From contig CM031616.1 in assembly GCA_018398815.1 (NCBI GenBank), positions 23,769,444-23,833,443 on the forward strand: 64,000 nucleotides of DNA, read 5' to 3'. Of the stretch, positions 1-11,330 are shown piece after piece; within the stretch, counting starts at the first letter, position 1, and each line of letters begins with the position of its first letter. The translations under genes were made by a program, and so were the position numbers. The notes beneath the pieces are model-generated. The model was not told the origin of the DNA. It saw only the letters and a list, made by a program, of their open reading frames with translations, and did not search any database. This stretch comes from Conus ventricosus (lineage: Eukaryota > Mollusca > Gastropoda > Neogastropoda > Conidae).

Positions 1-924
1 ATGCCAAGAGAGGTAACTCCGCAACACATACACACTTGCCATAAAGAAACCTCAATAGAAAATTTGTTTTTAACTTATCTATTCTGTAAAGGTAATGAAA
101 AAAATTCAAAACATCACTCCATCCAAAAGAGCCATTTCCCCCCACATATAGTGAACTGGTACACGAGGAAAAAAAAACCAAACGAACAGACTAACTGTAC
201 TTCAGTGTTCTCAGTGCTAAAACAATTTTTCTAAATTCACTGTACCCACAGAACATCATGGATTAGGAGCACAGAGTGATTTTCCAAGTCTAAACAAAGT
301 ACTGAAACCTTCAGGAACAAAACAAAGTCATTCTGTATGGTATGCACATTAAATAATCAACTTTTGTTGTGAAGCAAAAAACAACCCAAACTTCAACAAT
401 TTTGTTAAACTGAAGGCATCAAGAAGATTTGTCTTCTAACTACTGAGGGGAAAAAATAACAAGAACAGATTACTGAATACTGGGCTTTAGATTGTGATGG
501 AATTCAACAAAAATGTGCACTGAGCACCCCCCCCCCCCCTTCCCCCCAACACACACACACTGCGGTGATGATGTACCTCTTGTCCGGCTCCTCTTTGCTT
601 TTTGATAAACAGGCAGTTTTTATTTCAGGCCAGAGTTATGTTCATCCTTTTCTGCTTGCTTTTGTGCAGCAATAAATTTGTTTCTCGTTAAAAGTCTGCC
701 AAAATTCTTCTGAAATCAAAAGGCTAAGGTGATGCTCCTACAGGCAAATCGTGGGACACACCCACTGACTGACCCGGTTTTCCTGGCTATCAAAACAAGG
801 GAAACTTTTGGGGGGCTTCACTTCTTGTAGCCAACCACTCCAGTCAAGAATTAAAGAATCTCTAGCAAGTTTTTGTTTTTTTCGAATTTTCTTTTTTTGG
901 GGGTCTGGGCCCAGCAGCAATGGG
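1..924. other. Non-coding DNA at left edge
   Basis: AT-rich sequence with no reading frame that looks coding. It holds a C run (about 526-539) followed by a short (AC)n tract. If the minus-strand reading frame ending at 925 is real, this stretch would be its 3' untranslated or downstream sequence; no polyadenylation site could be assigned. Confidence 0.5.
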
Positions 925-1135
925 TTATTCGACGTCGTCATTATCATCGCCTGAATCATTATTGATTCCGGCCTCAAAATCAGTCAGCAGTTGATCTTTA
1001 TTCATAACTAGGTCAAGATTGACGTCCGAATCGTCTTGCTTCAAATCTTCAAGAGTGTAGCCCGCAAATACGCTCTCTTCATCAATATCACTTCAGAAAA
1101 TGAATTCTGCGAGTTGCAGTTACTTGATCCGCCAT
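925..1135 (-). CDS. Possible first exon: short acidic protein, frame interrupted once
   Basis: Not recognised as a named family. Reading the minus strand from ATG at 1135 (context AAAATGGCGG) gives MADQVTATRRIHFLK. One base out of register, at about 1089-1096, the frame then continues as DIDEESVFAGYTLEDLKQ and on through an acidic stretch (NNDSGDDNDDVE) to TAA at 925-927, about 70 residues in all. The composition is unlike the surrounding low-complexity DNA: Asp/Glu-rich with regular hydrophobics. The start sits directly downstream of promoter-type motifs at 1225-1290. The register change may be a sequencing indel (a T between AAG and GAT, or two missing bases). Alternatively a splice acceptor CTGAAG at 1091-1096 begins a separate exon. 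It could also be the N-terminus of a domesticated or transposon-borne gene, since acidic N-termini are common in DNA-transposon proteins. No partner exon was found in the window. Confidence 0.35.
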
Positions 1136-1300
1136 TTTCCCAGAAAATCTTCGCGAAAAAAAAGCCGAACTTTGAAAATTCACAGCAGTGAAACTACTCC
1201 ACCAAAACGCATGCAACAAAAACCAAAATGGCGTCCAGAAACGAAAGTACCGGAAGACTCTTCTGTCGCAATTGCATTCTGGGATATGCGATGGTGAAAG
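1136..1300 (-). promoter_or_regulatory. Candidate housekeeping-type promoter
   Basis: Several known core-promoter motifs cluster upstream of the minus-strand ATG at 1135. CCCAGAATGCA followed by ATTGCG (minus strand, 1266-1284) resembles the ZNF143/Staf site. CCGGAAG at 1250-1256 is an ETS core. AAAATGGCG occurs at 1225-1233 (plus) and AAAATGGCGG at 1129-1138 (minus, overlapping the ATG), both YY1-like. CpGs are more frequent here than in the flanks. A divergent plus-strand ATG inside the first YY1-like motif opens only 34 codons. The motif matches are seen directly; promoter function is inferred. Confidence 0.4.
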
Positions 1301-3035
1301 CGAAAGTCGTTGACCGAGTATTCAGCGGTTGATCCGGTATTCAGAAAGATGAAATCTCGCGGTCGATCTGGTAGGCATTGGGTTAAAGTTGATGAAGTGG
1401 CTCCAAGGTCTCCACTGATCTCCCGTTTTGCATTTTAAAAGAAATGAACATCCAGCAAAGACAAAACATGATTTTATTTACACACAAACTGCAGATTTCA
1501 CAACTTAAAATGCAAACACAATGGAGAAGGGGAAACGACGGGGGGGAGGGAAGGGAGAGAGGAAGACGCAAAGACAGCAACATTTTCTGATTTGCGCACT
1601 TATGAGATGTTGGTTCAGCATGTCTTTGTCAACTTTCAGCAGAGTTGTAAATAGATTTAAATCCTTTTCAAGATGAATTGTTTTCCTGGCGTTGAAATGC
1701 ATGCACACACATACAGTCATAGATTTCACCATGCAACTGTGGAATGATAGAGCGAAGCATGATTGAGCAAAGAATTGCAATACTGATAAATTGTAACTTA
1801 ATTCATCTTGTATTCTTATTGCCAACTTAATTCATCTTGTAATCTTATTGCCCAGTACCATAACTATACTGAAACTCTTGGTAACTGGGAGTCATCTGAG
1901 CATTGGTTATTGGAAGCTCTACCCATTGCTTTTAAAAGTGACTGAAACGGCGATTTTTCACCAAGTTGGATATGGCTGTTGGCGTAAAACTGTCCAGTTA
2001 TTTTCAATGAAGGACTTAAACCCTTCTCTTAACTTAAACCCCATCTCTTTCTGGACATTAGTGCAGCACCATGAAAGCTACTCCCTATTCAAGGGAATGG
2101 TCTGTTCCGGTGTAAAACTGTGTCCAGTTATTTGCTATGATGGACTTGCACCACCAATGAAGTTATTTCATACCAGCATTTATGCATCTAATCTTTTGGG
2201 AATATTAAGGCAGCATTGTGAAAGCAACTTCCTGCTCAAGGGAATGGTCTGTTCCAAACCATGCTGCTGAAGAAAACACCGTAAAGCTTTTACCGGCAGC
2301 TTAAAGTTTTTAATGGGGCAGTGTTTTCTCTGATTTTGACAGCTGTGGTCTGGTAAAAGCCAGTTGAACAAAACTGCTGTGGTTTAACACCAGGGCAAAA
2401 AATAGTCACCCAAATGTGCACAGCAGTGACTGATCAAGCCTGTAATTGAAGAAATAAGGTTATTTTAAGTTTTAGATCTGTTCTGAGTCACAAGCCATTG
2501 TACTACAGTAGAGAAAGTAAGGAGGAAAAAAAAAAAAGCCAGGAGCCCTCGTTTTTTTTCCAAATGAAAATATACATTAAGCAATTTTGTCTTAAACATT
2601 TCAAAAATGTCTTCTTGATTTTCCTTGAACTAGGAACTTGTCCTAAGCTTTTGAAATCTCAGATGAGACACTGAGCTGGTGATTTTTATTCCATGGTGAA
2701 TACTTCTACCTATGTGAGGGATATGTCTGTTGCGAAGGTTAGACAATTACTGCCATTGCCTAGGCTTCTGATAACTTGTCTGGAGATCAAAACTCAGGCA
2801 CACCAAAATGATCCACCTCACAAAAGAGAAATCTGTGAAACGCTTGTTCATGGTGTCACAGAAGGGATGGGAGGGGGAGGGGGAACCCCCCAAACATTGG
2901 AACAAGGCAGTAGGATCTGCAAAGGTTCCAGATCTATGGAAAATTCATTTTAATCTCTCCTTACCCTTCCTCTCTCCAAACATAACATGATGCAAACCAT
3001 ATAAACATACTCCCAGTTTATCTTCCAGGAAAATG
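1301..3035. other. Non-coding, with an old degenerate duplication
   Basis: No supported gene. Between about 1960 and 2260 two related segments (period about 150-180 bp) share a GTAAAACTG...CCAGTTATTT block and a GAAAGC...TCAAGGGAATGGTCTG block. This is a degenerate tandem duplication and explains the apparently open frame there. Confidence 0.5.
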
Positions 3036-3362
3036 TCAAAATCAAACGTTCGTCATAATGTATTTGACATTGCAATCAAACATGTGTCATAATGTATTTC
3101 GTCACCGTGAGATTCCATAAAGAAGAAAAAACGTATTGGGCCATTATAGCCGTTAGTAATGGCTATTCTGGTAAAATAAAACATCGGGCATCATCCGTGA
3201 CCCATAATGAACATACCTACAAATTTTCAGATAAGATTGGTCCAGACGTTTTGTCTGGAGTGAGTGGAACACATTTTTACCACGGACAGACGCACAGACG
3301 GCATTTCTTCGTTGCCATTGTTAAGTACTCCACTCCCAGTTCTATAAGAACTGGGAGTACAA
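3036..3362 (+). repeat. Probable interspersed repeat ending in a perfect hairpin
   Basis: The segment ends in a 12-bp perfect inverted repeat: ACTCCCAGTTCT at 3332-3343, loop ATA, AGAACTGGGAGT at 3347-3358. The preceding GACAGACGCACAGACGG-type sequence resembles the 3' ends of some non-LTR or non-autonomous elements in invertebrates. The hairpin is seen directly; the family assignment is a guess. There is only one copy in the window. Confidence 0.3.
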
Positions 3363-4134
3363 AAAGCAGCAAAAATGTATTGTGTGGACAAAGTGGACCA
3401 TAATACTTAAACCCAATTCTTTAGACATTGTAAACTCTATATCTTGACCATTCCCCTCGAAAAAAAAAAAAGAGAAATCTTAAAATACATTTATTATAAG
3501 ACGGTGATCTCAAGTTTTGTACATCTTCACTCCTTCCACACCCACACATTCCCTTCCAGTTCTGTTACACACACTTGTGCTTACTTAAGAGTGCAAAATT
3601 TTGCCACAGCCAGGCATCCATTCTTGCCTGGCACTACATCACGTAACACTTGATACACCACACTGAATTCACTATTGGCCGAGTTAGCAGTGTGGCTGAG
3701 GCCGTTCAGCAAGGTGTCCTCTAAAATGGAAACGACGCTCTGCATACTCCTCATTCACTGTAATATGTAGGACATAATGTTTGAAGTAGATCGAATGAAT
3801 AGTGCTTAGAAAAAAAAAGCACAAGTTGACCTATTTAAACACAGCTTTTGGTGCATCTTTGTTGCACCGAGAAAATGACTGTCCTCTGTGAAGGCAAGAC
3901 AGTAATTTCTCCATTCCCCCCCCCCCCCCCCCCTCCTCCAATCTAATCTTTAATGACATCCCACCAGCATTTTCCTCGTCTCCAAATTTAAATATCCGTT
4001 ACACGGCCACACCCAGCCTCGGCACTACAGACAGTCCACAGTGAGTACTCAGTAATGAGACAGCTCGCCAGAAGAGACGCTGCACTGCTGTTGGGTCACT
4101 TCGGTGATGTTCATTAGTTCTACACATGCAAGAG

Positions 4135-4302
4135 ACTCCTTCACTCCTTCAGTGGCTAAAAGACTCCATGGATCATCTGAATAGCCGAAGTACTTGAGGA
4201 CACTATGGACGGTACAAATGCATCAGCTGTGGATGAGAAAATTATGTGTGTGACTGTTTTTGATTACCCTGCCCATGGCAGCCACACTCCAACTTTGGGG
4301 GA
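4135..4302 (-). mobile_element. SINE B copy 1 (headless core-domain SINE)
   Basis: On the minus strand this copy begins at GTCCCCCAAAGTTGGAGTGTGG and runs through GGTAATCAAAAACAGTCAC, the conserved core shared with SINE A, to a degraded tail. It is flanked by ACATGCAAGA (4125-4134) and ATATGCAAGA (4303-4312), a 10-bp target-site duplication with one mismatch. The 5' end is at the same nucleotide as in the copies at 8638-8814 and 11167-11330. The (GTT)n-type tail seen in the other copies is absent. Confidence 0.65.
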
Positions 4303-4551
4303 CATATGCAAGATACCACTTACTAAGCCCTCTACAAGTGACAATAGCTTGCTTGCGGAGCCTTGTTAGTCGGCAGCTCCCTGCAGGCATGCCACTAACC
4401 CTGTCGGGCAAACTTGACATGGATGTGAAGAAGAGACTAAAATAGAGGTAACCATGACAGCACTGCATGACGTGCCACAGAATTTGAAAGCTTTTTTCTA
4501 GGACCATCAATGAAGATCATGCTGTAAGGTCCTTTTCTAGTCGGAAACAAA

Positions 4552-4605
4552 TACAGCCCTGATGTGGCCCTTTGCAGTCGGCTGGGCTATAAGCAACATT
4601 ATCTC
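4552..4605 (+). mobile_element. SINE C copy, 5' truncated
   Basis: It carries CAGCCCTGATGTGGCCC, then TCGGCTGGGCTATAAGCAAC and an ATTATCTCTCC tail. TCGGAAACAA occurs directly on both sides (about 4541-4550 and 4612-4621), consistent with a 10-bp target-site duplication. The first part of the body (AACGTGGTGA) is missing compared with the copy at 62741. Confidence 0.6.
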
Positions 4606-4972
4606 TCCTATTCGGAAACAACATGGCAGGATAACGGCCAAAAACTGCTTAAGAGTTTAATACTGAGGGGGAAGAGGGGATCCAGAGAAGCAGCACAGGA
4701 CCCATTGGTGGACCAAGGGACAACACCCCTACAGGAGTCAGGGGGGCAATCCCCCCTCCTCCCATCCTGATGCCGAAGATATTTTGCATTATCTGAGCCT
4801 TACACTGACATTTCCCAAAGCTAACAACACCATTAAACAAAACAAAAAAAAAACCTCTGCAAAAAATGCAAATGTTTTCTTTTTGGCAATTATTTTCAGC
4901 TGATGACTGTCCACAACAGATGAATTACTACTTCAAAAGGGGTGAACTTGCACAGGCCTGCAATATGCCTCT

Positions 4973-5045
4973 GATGGCCATCATGGGATTCAAACCCATG
5001 ACCTCCCAGCTGGCAAGTCTGTGCTGTTAATCACTTACGGTAACT
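4973..5045 (-). mobile_element. tRNA-like SINE head fragment
   Basis: On the minus strand a B-box-like GGTTTGAATCC lies inside an arm-like context (CATGGGTTTGAATCCCATG). The A-box side is degraded (TTAACAGC). No cloverleaf can be folded convincingly, so this is called a decayed tRNA-derived element and not a tRNA gene. Confidence 0.4.
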
Positions 5046-5207
5046 GTTGTTAGCAACTGGTCTTTCATATGTCCAATATTATACTGGCCTGTCAGTTGTG
5101 TGTGTGCGTATGTGTGTGTGCGTGCATGGTGTAAAGGAGGGCAGCTGCCCAGATGATCAACAATGTTAAATGGGAAGGGAGGAGGGGAAGATGGAAATGA
5201 CTAGATG

Positions 5208-5324
5208 AGCATTATAAATAAGTCTCCCATTGAGAGTCGGGTGATTGCTGTAGTTCTCTTATCATGAGCATTATAATAAGTCTCCCATTGAGAGTCGGGT
5301 GATTGCTGTAGTTCTCTTATCGTA
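5208..5324. repeat. Tandem duplication, about 58 bp x 2
   Basis: Two nearly identical copies of GAGCATTATAA...GTCTCCCATTGAGAGTCG...TTCTCTTATC occur head to tail and differ by a few bases. No coding content. Confidence 0.75.
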
Positions 5325-6105
5325 CTGATTTTTCAGTGATGCAATGACCAATTCAGATTCTGTGGTAGAAGTGTGTAGCGATCATCTCGACACATTTTAT
5401 CATTTTACTCAAGTGATCCTGGATGTCTTGAGGCAAATGTAAATTTTTGATCAGATCGATAGAAAAAAACAAACGAGTGTAGCAACTAAAAATGAATCTT
5501 GATGCTATTCTAGTATTCAGAACAATATACACACTGAGCCATGGTAATCATTCAGTGACTATACTGACTTAGCAATCAACCCAGATAATCGACACACAAT
5601 GCACACTGTAGTTAACACAAAAATGCCATTTTACAGTTCTCAACATGCGAAAAGGCACAGGTGCACCAAGTCATAAAATCTTTTAAGTTTACCATGGAAA
5701 TAGAATGCATAACATAGCTGTCCGCTTACATAAAAAAGGTGCACTTTCAATTGATGAAAAGCTACATGTGTCCGACTGGAGTTCTAAATAAAATGATCTT
5801 TTCTGTTGCTAAGTAGGATTCAAGTGATTTTAATAAGATAATACCTTTCCTGATCAGACTGTTATGCATGCAGCAGTACCATGTGTTTTAACTGCAGCTT
5901 AGCTAGGTAACTTGCTTGAACATAATAAATAGTGAGATGTCCAAAGAAACGCTACTTGCCTGAAATTAATTTAATTGATGTTTTCCTATAAACCAGGTTT
6001 CTGCATCTAGATGCAATTAAATTCCTAGTTTTGTTTAAAAAAAAAAAGTGCTGATAATTACATAAGACAGCTTATTGACAATACTAGTTCACATCACAGT
6101 GTACA

Positions 6106-6290
6106 CTACAGTGACAGATGAGATTGCCAAATTTATCCACAACACAACCAAAGCTTTACCATAGAATTACTATAGGGCGATGAATAACAATAATCTTGCA
6201 ACAGTGACAGATGAGACTGCAACAATTTATCCACAACACAACCAAAGCTTACCATAGAGTTACCCTAGGGCAATGAATAGCAATATTAAT
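6106..6290. repeat. Tandem duplication, about 90 bp x 2
   Basis: Copies beginning ACAGTGACAGATGAGA at about 6109 and 6199 share TTATCCACAACACAACC and TACCATAGA blocks. They have diverged by small indels. The surrounding 5325-7420 is AT-rich and otherwise featureless. Confidence 0.65.
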
Positions 6291-7419
6291 AATCATATAG
6301 TTAATTATTTCATTTCAAGTTATCTAGTAACTCTGTGCATTTAAATAGCCAACAATATTTGCATATGAAATATGACAGCTGTGATGTGATGATGAATCAT
6401 GAGTAACTGTGCAAATGGAACATGACAACATCCAGATAATCCACCAAATTCTGAATGCTTTTGAAGACTTGGCCAATACAATCAGTTACTTTTGTGATAG
6501 TACTTGAAATGCCACTCCTTATAACCCACTATGGGCAAGATTTGCTGCTTCACAAAAAAGCTTAAATACATTTGGATAAAATATATCTACTGAAGATGGA
6601 GAAAAGGTTATCATGCACATTTCTGAACAGAAGTATTCGGTACGATATGTGCTTGCCGGTATAAACCCCCTTTGAGAGTTTCCCGGTTTGTCGAGTTCTT
6701 TCCTTTTGTTACTTTTGTATGCAAGGACTTCCAAAGATACACTACCTATCCCTCACTTAAATCTTGCTTTGCTCGCTGTAAGATGTCGCAATGTAAGTCC
6801 ACTGATTGGCTCCACTAACAAGAAGCCAAGCGTTGAGCATCTAAGAAATGCGGAAGAGGGCAAGAGCAGAAAAGTTGTCAGTCCATGCTTGAATTATTCA
6901 GCAGTGAGAACTGAAGACAAAATGCGAGTGTAGTAGCATGACCTTGAAACAAAGCTGCAGTTGTCCGTTTGGGTGTTTTTGGATGATCCCCCTCCATTTC
7001 AGAACAAGAAGCTTGGTAAAGCAGATGGCAGCTTTCAATGCCAGAGGAGGAAATGCTACCATAGTGCCCCTTAATGATAGTCCTCTTCTGCTTCTGGAGG
7101 GCTGTGCCAGCATTCTGTACATGAGTACGAAATTTGCAGTGTTTATGTAGGGACATATTTCAGTGTCCAATACGTTGGAACTGCTGCATACACTGGCCTG
7201 CAATTGAGCATACATGATTTAATTTTCAGTATCCAATTAACGACAAAATGAAATTTTCTTAACATGAACACACTCCTAATTTGAAAAAAAAAGCATCATT
7301 TGTGAGTCACTGTGCTAATGCGAAGAATGTTGGACTGGAGGTAAGACCGGGTCATTCACTATGCATGGAAATATCCAGCTGGTATGCTAGCTTTATTTCA
7401 CACAGAGTTTAGACAGTGT

Positions 7420-7960
7420 AAATGGGTGTGTGCTGTCTCCGAGAGAAAGATAGTTTGAGGTGAAAGTGGGGGAAGGGGGCTGGGGGGAGACAATCTGATG
7501 TAGAAGCAAAAACCACCTGAACTGTCTTTACAAATGCTTGGTAGTTGTTCACAGGGAGTACAAGGTATTGGCAATTGCAGTCAGATATCACTTTACAAAA
7601 CAAAACAAATGTACCAGTATACATTACCTGCCTACATCTTTTGCCTAAGCTATGTGATGGAAGTGGTACACCCCTTGCAAAACAGACTAGGCTTCATTCA
7701 TTCAGCTTAGCATCACTGCAGAGCAAGTTATGTGCTTGTATGTGCGTGTGCTGTCTGAGAGAGAAAGCTAGTTTGAGACGAAAGGGGCAATTGTAGTCGT
7801 TTATCATTTCACAAAACTAAACAAATGTACCTGCATACATTATCTGCTTACATGTTTTGCCCTAGTTATGAGACGGAAATAGAATCCTTGTAAAGCAATA
7901 CTGGGATTCATTCATTCAGTTCTGCATCCATGAAGAACAAGTTATGTGCTTGTATGAAAT
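7420..7960. repeat. Diverged direct duplication, about 220-320 bp
   Basis: Two direct copies (about 7420-7742 and 7743-7960) share GTGTGTGCTGTCT...GAGAGAAAG, a central ACAAAACAAAACAAATGTACC-type block, ATTCATTCAGT and AAGTTATGTGCTTGTATG at the end. The second copy has lost an internal G-rich part. No protein-coding signal. Confidence 0.6.
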
Positions 7961-8637
7961 GAGAACTGGGCAATCATTTAGTGTCTGGGTAAACAAGGTA
8001 TGACTGCTTACATGGTTGGGGAAAAGACGTCATAGTTGCCCAAAGATCATTTTAAGGAACACATATATGTGGTACCTGCTGTCCATGCTTCTGTGACTGC
8101 CAAACAAGAAACAACAGGGTCCTAAGACCTGGAATGCCATGTCTGAACTTCATGAGAAAAAGCCTTTCAATTAAGAGTCCGTCCCTTTGAAGATATTTTC
8201 CCTAGACCATTCTAAATTTTGCCTTCTTTAGATTTACCTCTCAATTCAGACCTCTGCCCATTAAAGACAAAAGTGAATGATTTCTGGTCATCGATACTGG
8301 GAAATTCCAGTGAATGCAGGCCTTGTAAGATGTGTACTCATTTAACTGGATCACATACAGTTCAGATTTTGCTAGCTGTTTCTGTCTATGAGCCTCACAG
8401 CATGTTGGGAACAAAACCAGTTACGGCAAAAGATCTTCTTTTTTCTCTGTCAAGTTGAATGGTTATGCTTTTGAAGGTGCTAGACCTCTGAAATTTACAG
8501 CACTGCATGCCCCATTCCCAAGTATCAGACACCAAGATAGTCATACTGAAACATAAATCTTGGCGCTGAAAATTGTGACATAGTTGCGTAAATAGAGAAA
8601 GTGGCGCTACACTTGTCTTCACCAGTTATATGGAAAT

Positions 8638-8814
8638 GTTGTTGTTGTTGTTGTTGTTGTCGTACCCTGGCTAAAAGACTCCAGGGATCATCCGAACAGC
8701 CGAAGTATTTGAACACTATGGCACAAATGCATCAGCTGGGGATGAGAACATTACGTGTGTGACCGTTTTTGATTACCCCGCCACATGGGCAGCCACACTC
8801 CGACTTCGGGGGAC
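8638..8814 (-). mobile_element. SINE B copy 2 with (CAA)n tail
   Basis: Best-preserved headless SINE. On the minus strand it starts GTCCCCCGAAGTCGGAGTG, continues through the shared core (GGCGGGGTAATCAAAAACGG) and ends in (CAAC/CAA)n at 8638-8660. A 10-bp perfect target-site duplication, ATATGGAAAT, lies at 8628-8637 and 8815-8824. The exact boundaries show that the element inserted with this 5' end and does not simply look truncated. Confidence 0.8.
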
Positions 8815-8824
8815 ATATGGAAAT

Positions 8825-10896
8825 CAGGTCACATGGAATTTTCATGACACCGCTACACACAGAGGCACATGCATGAGTGTATTCAAGAGAGCCATGTCGC
8901 AGAGATTGGCAACTATGGTGGTCTTAGCTGTCTTGTTCAGTCTTGTTGGAACATATCACATGGGAGTTTGGAGGGATGGAACTCTTTGACTCAGTCCAGC
9001 CTGCCATCATCCAGCCGGTGACTGGGTATCTGCAACTTGATTTCCTCCTGTCTTTTACCCTTTTTAAAACAAGTGTTCTACCGGTTGGTTGGTCATTGCG
9101 CTTTCCGAAGTAACTTGTCTGAAGTGAAAGAAGATTGAAACAAACTGAATGCCGCTCACAACAAGCCAGACTACAAAAGAAAAACACAATGCAAAGCAAT
9201 AGTTGTTGAATACAAAACAGACATGTGAATTTTCAACAAACATGTTACCTACAGGCATCCCCAATAACAGATGGAAAACATTTACAAAGAGTTACCCCCC
9301 TTATGATTGCAATTGGGGGGGAAAACGGCAATGTGAAAGAGAGAAGTGAAGAGGTGAAGACAGGTCAGAAACCGAGACAGAGAGGGGGTGGGGGGTGGGT
9401 TGGAGGGATTGAGCCTGATCTTTTAAAAACACAAGTAAACCATGACAAAGTGCTTATGAATTATATTTACAACAATGCCAACACCTTTTTGTATAAATTT
9501 CAGTTGCATGCTTCCCTTTCCTACCCATCCCATCCCCTTCAAACTTCGTCCCCTCCTCTTCCATCTAGGGCATAATTATTATTTCAGGCATTTCTAGGTC
9601 TATTATTTGTGATGTTTAAAAAAAAAGTATTTGTAAAGCAGTCACTTGTCTGTTTTGTGCTGTGTTTTAAGTAAGCCTTGCTCTGCATGCGCTCTTTTTG
9701 TTGTTTTTGTAGCGTTTGACAATGTGTTGTAGAGACAAAAGACTCGCTTAATAGCTAGATTGTCATAGCAAAATGGCATCCTTAAATGTACGCATTATGT
9801 TACAAAAACAGCATATTGCATCCTCAAATTTATGCACTAGGTTAAAAAAGAAACAAAAAAAATTGATATGTGAATGGTAATGAGCTTATTGCACTGAGCC
9901 AACAATTAACACACCAGTGAACATCTATACATCTGCAATGTTTCTTTTCTATTAGTACAATAATAGATCTTAGTAATCAGTCAATGGAAATCAATGAAAA
10001 AAAAAGTTACATCAAACAGCAGCAACAAATACAGATATACAAACAAACAAGACACAAAGGTACATACAATACATAATAAACACCATCACCATTGCCGTAA
10101 CATGTTCCTCATTACTTAAATAAAAACCTGTCCTAGTTCAGGAGCATGCTGCCTGTAAGGCACATTACACTGGCCTATCAACACATCAACATTATCATGA
10201 ACGTATCTAAAGGAACAAAAAGCTGGAATGGGGTCGTAGTGAATCCCTATGCATATGGGCTAAAGGAGTGTGAAAGCTGATATGCTGACAACCTGATTTC
10301 AGAGAGCTTTGTTAACAGTTAGGAGAGCACTGCCACATATAACAGTACTGCTGACACCAATGGTACACATTTGTTCACATTCTGACATAAAATGCTCTTT
10401 ATGCTACAAAAAGGCTCCAGGTTGTGAAGCGTGTGCGCAATGAAGGTCAAGTAAAAAGGACTTGACTTTCCCTGCAAAAAGTGTAAATAAATGATATAAT
10501 ATAACCATAACAACAATTCAGCTAATCAGGTCGAAACAAATCAACCCAACGAACAAAAAGCAGTTCACCTAATCAAACACAAATATACCTGCAATGTTGA
10601 GATCCCTGATAAAATAGAATTCCTCAACCTGAGTTTCCTGGGCGTCTTTCCCTGATAAAACAGCAGGCTGCCTTTAAACTGTACAAAATCATGATTAATT
10701 CACAAAAATGCATTCCTTACTACACAGGGTCTCAGTAAGCATGACTTGCAGGCGTAACATGATGGCACATATTGACATTCACACAGCAAACGTCTTGATT
10801 GCTGAGATGAAATTGTAGAACCAGCCAGATGGTATGTTCTGCACCTAGGCTCCTTGATCAATGGGCATCCTCCAACCCATTTAAACGACAAGATAA
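8825..10896. other. Region downstream of the DCAF17 stop
   Basis: It contains the DCAF17 3' untranslated region and downstream DNA. The minus-strand AATAAA signal that would end the transcript was not found with confidence. The sequence is AT-rich with short A runs and a G-rich patch at 9300-9410. No exon-like reading frame was seen. Confidence 0.4.
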
Positions 10897-11130
10897 TCAC
10901 CGTCGTCGACCTCGACGCCTTCTGTGCGTGATGGTTCTTGGGCTTTCCATGTCGTTCATGTCACCAGAACATCCTTGCGAGTGCTTTATCACAGGCTTGT
11001 GGTCCTTTCTAAATTCATCTGGGGCACATTTCTCAAACAGTCTGTACACCTGAACCAAGAAGACGCCGTTGGAGTATTTAGTCACTTGTATTAGGGTGTC
11101 CCTGTCCAATGCAGTCTTGTGTTCCACATA
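10897..11130 (-). CDS. DCAF17: DCAF17 coding exon 13 (last)
   Basis: Acceptor CAG at 11131-11133, phase 0, 77 codons plus TGA. It begins YVEHKTALDRDTLIQ, which aligns with the human C-terminal block (HEVYFDRDLVLHI), followed by GVFLVQVYRLFEK. It continues about 40 residues past the end of the conserved part and finishes in THRRRRGRRR, an arginine-rich tail that the acidic human C-terminus lacks. The tail could be a nucleolar localisation signal (inference). A SINE B copy ends about 35 bp upstream of the acceptor. Confidence 0.88.
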   Translation of the reverse strand, partial: YVEHKTALDRDTLIQVTKYSNGVFLVQVYRLFEKCAPDEFRKDHKPVIKHSQGCSGDMNDMESPRTITHRRRRGRRR

Positions 11131-11166
11131 CTGCAACACACCATTCATTAAGTGAAGTTATACATA

Positions 11167-11330
11167 GGTTGTTGTTTGTTGTTGTTGTTGTACCCTGGCT
11201 AAAAGACTCCTAACAGCCGAAGTACTTGAACACTATGGTACAAATGCATCAGCTAGGGATGAGAACATTACGTGTGTGACCGTTTTTGATTACCCTGCCA
11301 TGTGGGCAGCCACACTCCAACTTCGAGGGA
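11167..11330 (-). mobile_element. SINE B copy 3 in DCAF17 intron 12
   Basis: Same core and same 5' start as the other SINE B copies, in the same strand as DCAF17, with a (CAA)n tail facing the exon 13 acceptor. The 7-bp duplication ATACATA flanks it (11160-11166 and 11331-11337). It lies within about 35 bp of the acceptor at 11131, so it sits close to where the branch site would be expected. Confidence 0.7.
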
